Shown here piece by piece: positions 59,900 through 64,000 of a DNA stretch of 64,000 nt. The translations under genes and the position numbers were made by a program. The notes under the pieces are model-generated. The model saw nothing but the letters and a program-made list of their open reading frames with translations. It ran no database searches and was not told where the DNA came from. Positions within the stretch are counted from its first letter, which is position 1; each line of letters opens with the position of its first letter. This DNA is from Clostridia bacterium (lineage in GTDB: Bacteria > Bacillota > Clostridia > Christensenellales > Aristaeellaceae), in assembly GCA_017509255.1 (NCBI GenBank), contig JAFWQA010000008.1, forward strand, positions 1 through 64,000. Direction: 5' to 3'.

Positions 59900-60586
59900 T
59901 CAGGCGAAGAAAAGCTTCGAGAGCGTCATGGGATCGATATATTTGCCGTCCTTGTAAACGCGCATGTTGCCGCTGGCGATCTCATCGATCAGCATGACCT
60001 TGCCTTCCGCGTCATAGCCGTACTCGAACTTGATGTCATACAGCTCCATGCCCTTTTCCTTCATGTCGTCCGCGACGATCTTCGTGATCTTCTGGGTCAT
60101 GTCGCGGATGGCGTCATACTGCTCGGCGGTCATCACGCCCAGAACGATCAGGCCGTCCTTCGTGACCAGCGGATCGCCCTTGGCATCGTTTTTGAAGGTC
60201 ATCTCCACATAGGAGGGAAGATCGCTGCCCTCCTCGCAGTATTCACTGTAGCGGCGGAAGAAGCTTCCGACAGCCTTGTTGCGGCAGATCACTTCCAGGC
60301 CCTTGCCGAAGGTTTTCGCGGGAAGAACCTCCATGGTCGTCTTGTTCAGATCGGCGCTGACATAGTGGGTCTTGATGCCGGCGGCGTTGATCTTCTCAAA
60401 GAAATAGATGCTCATGCGCAGGTTGACGTCGCCGACGCCGTCGATGGTCAGGCCGACGCTGTTCTCGCCGGGATCGAACACGCCGTCCTTGCCGGTGCAG
60501 TCGTCCTTGAAGAGCAGTTCATAGTTTCCGTTATCCAGCGCGTAAACATTCTTGGTCTTTCCGGTGTAAACAAGCTTCTTCTCCAT
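59900..60586 (-). CDS. purC: SAICAR synthetase
   Basis: PurC (228 aa) couples CAIR with aspartate. The ATP-binding [10 protein letters not shown] is at the N-terminus and [11 protein letters not shown] is conserved; the terminal [17 protein letters not shown] segment resembles the Bacteroides/Clostridia subgroup. The start at 60586 is set by GGAGAGG. Confidence 0.94.
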   Translation of the reverse strand: MEKKLVYTGKTKNVYALDNGNYELLFKDDCTGKDGVFDPGENSVGLTIDGVGDVNLRMSIYFFEKINAAGIKTHYVSADLNKTTMEVLPAKTFGKGLEVICRNKAVGSFFRRYSEYCEEGSDLPSYVEMTFKNDAKGDPLVTKDGLIVLGVMTAEQYDAIRDMTQKITKIVADDMKEKGMELYDIKFEYGYDAEGKVMLIDEIASGNMRVYKDGKYIDPMTLSKLFFA

Positions 60587-60614
60587 TGTGGTTCCTCTCC
60601 TTCTTCTTCCTCTG

Positions 60615-61121
60615 TTACTTTGATGCGGTTTCCCCGAGTCTGTCCATGATGCCGGCATCCTTGGCCAGAACTGCTTCGGCGTCCTTCCGGCGCTTGTCCG
60701 CCAGCTTTTGGGCCAGCGCCTCATCCTCCACAGCCAGGATCTGCGCTGCCAGCAGCGCCGCGTTTGCCCCTCCGCCGACCGCCACTGTCGCCACCGGAAT
60801 GCCCGAGGGCATCTGTACCGTGCTCAGCAGGGCGTCCAGCCCGTCCAGCAAAGGTCCCTGGCACGGGATGCCGATCACGGGCAGCGTCGTGTTCGCGGCG
60901 ACCGCGCCGGCCAGATGAGCGGCCATGCCTGCGGCGGCGATCATTACGCCAAACCCCTTTTTCCGGGCATTCACGGCAAAATCCCTTGCCTGTTCGGGCG
61001 TTCTGTGGGCGGAGAATACATGCGCTTCGTAGGGGATCCCCAGGGCTGTCAGCATATCTGTCGCCTTCCTGATCACCGGCAGATCGCTGTCACTTCCCAT
61101 GACGATTCCGACCTTTTTCAT
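60615..61121 (-). CDS. purE: N5-carboxyaminoimidazole ribonucleotide mutase
   Basis: PurE (168 aa) converts N5-CAIR to [26 protein letters not shown] and the central [17 protein letters not shown] segment are conserved. No purK is adjacent. First gene of the purine operon, from the promoter at 61164-61191. Confidence 0.95.
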   Translation of the reverse strand: MKKVGIVMGSDSDLPVIRKATDMLTALGIPYEAHVFSAHRTPEQARDFAVNARKKGFGVMIAAAGMAAHLAGAVAANTTLPVIGIPCQGPLLDGLDALLSTVQMPSGIPVATVAVGGGANAALLAAQILAVEDEALAQKLADKRRKDAEAVLAKDAGIMDRLGETASK

Positions 61122-61163
61122 GTCCCTTCCTCCTTCGGCGCAGGTCGTTCCCGCACCGGTTTT

Positions 61164-61191
61164 ATGATATCATATATCCGAACATTGTCAA
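61164..61191 (-). promoter_or_regulatory. Purine operon promoter with a 12-bp palindrome
   Basis: Minus strand -35 TTGACA (61186-61191), 16-bp spacer, -10 TATCAT (61164-61169). A perfect palindrome TATGATATCATA (61163-61174) overlaps the -10. The leader is only about 40 nt, so no purine riboswitch fits. Confidence 0.78.
61174..61186 (+). promoter_or_regulatory. PurBox-like PurR binding site
   Basis: The 13-mer ATATCCGAACATT matches the Bacillus PurBox consensus AWWWCCGAACWWT at every position. It lies in the spacer of the purine promoter. A degenerate inverted copy (12 of 13) is at 61234-61246 but overlaps the pyr terminator stem. Confidence 0.6.
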
Positions 61192-61221
61192 GGAACGACA
61201 CATAAAATATCCACTAAAACG

Positions 61222-61259
61222 CCAAAAAACACGAACGTTCGGAAATAAACGTTCGTGTT
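61222..61259 (-). terminator. Terminator of the pyrimidine operon
   Basis: Perfect 12-bp arms AACACGAACGTT (61228-61239) and complement (61248-61259), then TTTTTT on the minus strand. It lies 16 nt past the pyrI stop. Confidence 0.9.
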
Positions 61260-61275
61260 TTGTTTCTGTTTCGGT

Positions 61276-61698
61276 TTACAGCACCGCGGCCTTCGTCTCA
61301 CAGTACAGGCAGCGGTATTCCTTTGTCTCACGGTCCGTCAGGCAGAACACCTGGTCCAGCTCCTGCTCACACACGGAGATGCACCGGGGATTCCTGCAGC
61401 GGATCACGTTCACCAGTCTCTCGGGCAGCGCGATCCGTTTTTTCTCCGCCAGCTCACCGCCCCGGATCACATTGACCGTCGCGCCGGGATCCACATAGCC
61501 GATCACGTCAAAATTGATCGGGATCTCCGCGTCGATCTTAATGATGTCCTTCCGGCCCAGCTTATGGGAGGAAACATTCATCATGATGGCCACGGGGGCG
61601 TCCAGCGAGGACAGCCCGAGCAGCTCATACAGCTTCATGCCGGAACCCGCGGCGATGTGATCGATCACGATCCCGTCCCGGATGGAATCTACATTCAC
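61276..61698 (-). CDS. pyrI: Aspartate carbamoyltransferase regulatory chain
   Basis: PyrI (140 aa) confers allosteric control on PyrB. The N-terminal [14 protein letters not shown] and the C-terminal zinc site (CRNPRC-like and CLYCE) are intact. It overlaps pyrB by 4 nt. Confidence 0.95.
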   Translation of the reverse strand: MNVDSIRDGIVIDHIAAGSGMKLYELLGLSSLDAPVAIMMNVSSHKLGRKDIIKIDAEIPINFDVIGYVDPGATVNVIRGGELAEKKRIALPERLVNVIRCRNPRCISVCEQELDQVFCLTDRETKEYRCLYCETKAAVL

Positions 61699-62618
61699 AG
61701 CCTACCCGCCTCCTTCAGCAGCATCATGATCAGCGCCATGCGCATATACTTTCCGTTCAGCACCTGCTTGAAATAACAGGCCCGCGGATCATCGTCCACC
61801 GCCACGGATATCTCGTTCACTCTCGGCAGCGGATGCATCACGCAAAGATCCTTCCGGGCCTTTTTCAGCTTCTCCGGGGTCAGGATGTAGCTGTCCTTGA
61901 GGCGCAGGTAATCCTCCTCATTGAAGAAGCGCTCCCGCTGCACGCGGGTCATGTAAAGGATATCCAGATCGCCGATGGCGCCCTCCAGATCCGTGGTCTG
62001 CGTGTACGGAATGCCCTTTTTCTTCAGGCTCTCATTCTTCACATAGCTCGGCAGCTTCAGCTCCTCGGGGCTGATCAGCACAAAGCGGAGCCCCTCGCAG
62101 CGGCTCAGCGCGTTGATCAGGGAATGCACCGTCCTGCCGAATTTCAGGTCTCCGCACAGGCCCACCGTCAGCCCGTTGAAGCCGCCCTTTTCCCGGCGGA
62201 TCGTCAGCAGGTCGGCCAGCGTCTGGGTCGGGTGGCAGTGTCCGCCGTCCCCGGCATTGATCACCGGCACGGACGCGTTCTGCGCAGCCACTCTCGCCGC
62301 GCCTTCCTTCGGATGGCGCATGGCAATGATATCCGCATAGCAGGAAACCGTTTTGGCTGTATCCGCCACGCTCTCGCCCTTGGCCGCGGAGCTGGTGCCG
62401 GCGCCCGTCACGCTCAGCACATTGCCGCCCAGCTCGTACATCGCCGCCTCAAAGCTCAGCCGCGTACGCGTGCTGGGCTCAAAGAAGAGCGTCGCCAGCT
62501 TCTTTCCCCGGCAAACCTCGCTGTACTTCGCGGGGTTCGCGATAATATCCTCAGCCGTATCCATGAGCTCTTCCAGCTCTTCCGGGCTCAGGTCCGGAAC
62601 ATCGATCACGCTTCTCAT
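61695..62618 (-). CDS. pyrB: Aspartate carbamoyltransferase catalytic chain
   Basis: PyrB (307 aa) condenses carbamoyl phosphate with aspartate. The carbamoyl-phosphate loop [12 protein letters not shown] and the [12 protein letters not shown] segment are conserved. Preceded by a GGAGGGC site. Coupled with pyrI. Confidence 0.97.
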   Translation of the reverse strand: MRSVIDVPDLSPEELEELMDTAEDIIANPAKYSEVCRGKKLATLFFEPSTRTRLSFEAAMYELGGNVLSVTGAGTSSAAKGESVADTAKTVSCYADIIAMRHPKEGAARVAAQNASVPVINAGDGGHCHPTQTLADLLTIRREKGGFNGLTVGLCGDLKFGRTVHSLINALSRCEGLRFVLISPEELKLPSYVKNESLKKKGIPYTQTTDLEGAIGDLDILYMTRVQRERFFNEEDYLRLKDSYILTPEKLKKARKDLCVMHPLPRVNEISVAVDDDPRACYFKQVLNGKYMRMALIMMLLKEAGRL

Positions 62619-62639
62619 GAAGTTTCAGCCCTCCGTTTT

Positions 62640-63287
62640 TTATCCTTTGATCCAGGATTCATCCGCGGGATTGTTGCGGAAAGCGATCAGCCGTTTGATA
62701 TCCTCGGGACGGATGTAGCCCTCCTTCGCCGCCGCGTCCGCGATCACGTCGAAGTTGGTCAGGCTGACGTTCTTCACATTCGCGGATGCCAGCCGCTCCA
62801 GACCCTTCTTCATGCCGTAGGTGAAGATGCTGGCGATGCCAAGCACCTCCGCGCCGGCCTCCCGCAGCACCTGTACGACCTCCAGCACGCTGCCGGCGGT
62901 CGAGATCAGGTCCTCGATCACAACGACCTTCTGGCCCCTTTCCAGCCTGCCCTCGATCTGGTTCTGCCGGCCGTGGTCCTTCGCGCCGGAGCGGACGTAG
63001 CCCATGGGCATGTTCAGCAGATGCCCGGTGATGGCGGCATGCGCGATGCCGGCGGTGGACGTGCCCATCAGCACTTCCGCTTCCGGATACTCGGAGCGTA
63101 CGGTCTCCGCCAGCGCTTCCTCCACATCGTTGCGGACCTCGGGCGCGGTCAGCGTCAGCCGGTTGTCGCAGTAAACGGGGCTCTTGATGCCGCTGGCCCA
63201 GGTAAAGGGTTCATCCGGCCGGAAAAACACGGCCCCGATCTTCAGCAAATCCTTCGCGATCGTTTCCTGAATAGCGTCTTTGTTCAT
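62640..63287 (-). CDS. pyrE: Orotate phosphoribosyltransferase
   Basis: PyrE (215 aa) makes OMP from orotate and PRPP. The PRPP loop VVVIEDLISTAGS is intact, as are SPVYCDNR and RSGAKDHGRQNQIEG. It follows pyrF by 15 nt. Confidence 0.96.
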   Translation of the reverse strand: MNKDAIQETIAKDLLKIGAVFFRPDEPFTWASGIKSPVYCDNRLTLTAPEVRNDVEEALAETVRSEYPEAEVLMGTSTAGIAHAAITGHLLNMPMGYVRSGAKDHGRQNQIEGRLERGQKVVVIEDLISTAGSVLEVVQVLREAGAEVLGIASIFTYGMKKGLERLASANVKNVSLTNFDVIADAAAKEGYIRPEDIKRLIAFRNNPADESWIKG

Positions 63288-63302
63288 TTCTTCTGGCTCC
63301 TT

Positions 63303-64000
63303 TCAGTCCGCAAACTCTCTGATGCACCGCTCGTAGGCCGCTACGGGATCCTCCGCGGCCGTGATCGGCCGGCCGACCACAATGTAGTCACTCCCGGCCT
63401 TTTTCGCCTCCGCCGGGGTCATGACCCGCTTCTGGTCTCCTTTATCTCCGTCCGCGAACCGGACGCCCGGTGTCACGGTCAGGAAATCCTTTCCGCAGGC
63501 GGCATGCACCTTTTCCGCCTCCAGGGGAGAGCAGACCACGCCGTCCAGCCCGGCCTTCCGGGCGTTCAGCGCGTAGTGCATGACCACTTCATCCATGGGT
63601 TTAACGATCCAGAGATCGTTTTCCAGCGCTTCCTGGTCCGTGCTGGTCAGCTGTGTCACGGCGATCAGCAGGGGCCGCGTTCCGTCCGGCCGGGTCAGGC
63701 CTTCCAGCGCCGCCTCCATCATCCGCACGGTTCCCGCCGCGTGCAGGTTGCAGATATCCACGTCCAGATCGCGCAGCACCGCCATAGCCTTTTTCACGGT
63801 GTTCGGAATGTCGTGCAGCTTCAGATCCAGAAAGATCTTATGCCCGCGCTTCTTGATCTCCCGCACGATCGCCGGTCCCTCCGCGTAGAACAGCTCCATG
63901 CCGATCTTCACAAAGGGCTTTCTGCCAGTGAACCTGTCCAGAAACGCGAAGGTCTGCTCCGCGCTCGCGAAATCACAGGCTACGATTACGTCCTTTCCCA
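63303..64000 (-). CDS. pyrF: Orotidine 5'-phosphate decarboxylase (partial, 5' end outside the window)
   Basis: PyrF decarboxylates OMP to UMP. The visible frame starts GKDVIVACDFASAEQ at 63998 and continues FLDLKLHDIPNTVKKA, the active-site segment. Only a few N-terminal residues are missing. A later GTG at 63911 is internal and not the real start. It belongs to the pyrF-E-B-I operon, whose promoter is out of view. Confidence 0.95.
   Translation of the reverse strand, partial: GKDVIVACDFASAEQTFAFLDRFTGRKPFVKIGMELFYAEGPAIVREIKKRGHKIFLDLKLHDIPNTVKKAMAVLRDLDVDICNLHAAGTVRMMEAALEGLTRPDGTRPLLIAVTQLTSTDQEALENDLWIVKPMDEVVMHYALNARKAGLDGVVCSPLEAEKVHAACGKDFLTVTPGVRFADGDKGDQKRVMTPAEAKKAGSDYIVVGRPITAAEDPVAAYERCIREFAD

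Noticed and set aside
61122-61163. Guanine or PRPP riboswitch before purE
   Set aside because: The leader is only about 40 nt and has no aptamer-like stems.

Overview
The window reads as a chromosome segment from a GC-rich member of the Clostridia (Firmicutes). The basis is compact ATGA-coupled operons, strong GGAGG ribosome binding sites, near-consensus sigma-A promoters, ECF and AzlCD transporters, a SpoIID-type protein and gut-type glycoside hydrolases. The gene set (GH1/GH2/GH3 enzymes, two oligosaccharide importers, a branched-chain amino acid importer) suggests an anaerobic plant-fibre or gut/rumen heterotroph, possibly near Christensenellales. That placement is inference; only about 170 nt of 16S rRNA are present.

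Layout. 1-412: 5' end of a 16S rRNA gene on the minus strand, its promoter and the mnmA terminator. 451-4329 (minus): ECF substrate-binding subunit, coaX, a HAD-thymidylate kinase fusion and mnmA. 4330-5761 (minus): ppk2-luxS. 5778-9307 (minus): pdp-azlC-azlD-serine hydrolase, a tightly overlapping unit, preceded by yebC. 10359-10841 (plus): flavodoxin. 10887-19507 (minus): secA-prfB-DUF1461-tsaD-uvrA. 19561-21372 (plus): Na/Pi cotransporter with a PhoU domain. 21389-23427 (minus): large secreted CARDB-like membrane-anchored protein. 23525-28412 (plus): livJ-H-M-G-F importer. 28492-40327 (mostly minus): carbohydrate region with GH1-zinc ribbon-VanY, GH2 beta-mannosidase, a sugar ABC importer and GH3 beta-glucosidase. 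40423-43508 (plus): rarA and a SpoIID/SH3 protein. 43562-47504 (minus): second sugar importer behind a two-module secreted protein. 47866-61191 (minus): nearly complete purine operon purE-C-F-M-N-O-H-D-L-fhs. 61222-64000 (minus): pyrF-E-B-I.

How the genes work together. The purine operon carries PRPP to IMP steps in one transcript and ends with fhs, which supplies 10-formyl-THF for PurN and PurH. It has three unusual parts: a PurF lacking the N-terminal glutaminase cysteine, a stand-alone AICAR transformylase, and an archaeal-type IMP cyclohydrolase (PurO) replacing the usual bifunctional PurH. A sequence matching the Bacillus PurBox lies inside the promoter. The sugar genes form a self-consistent set for importing and hydrolysing beta-linked gluco- and manno-oligosaccharides. 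Neither sugar importer has its own ATPase, so a shared MsmX/UgpC-type ATPase elsewhere is expected. Stem-loops separate binding-protein genes from permease genes in all three ABC operons, probably to give excess binding protein.

I found no CRISPR array, insertion sequence, prophage or obvious horizontally acquired island. The novel content is in domain fusions, missing catalytic residues and regulatory palindromes rather than a defence or mobile system.
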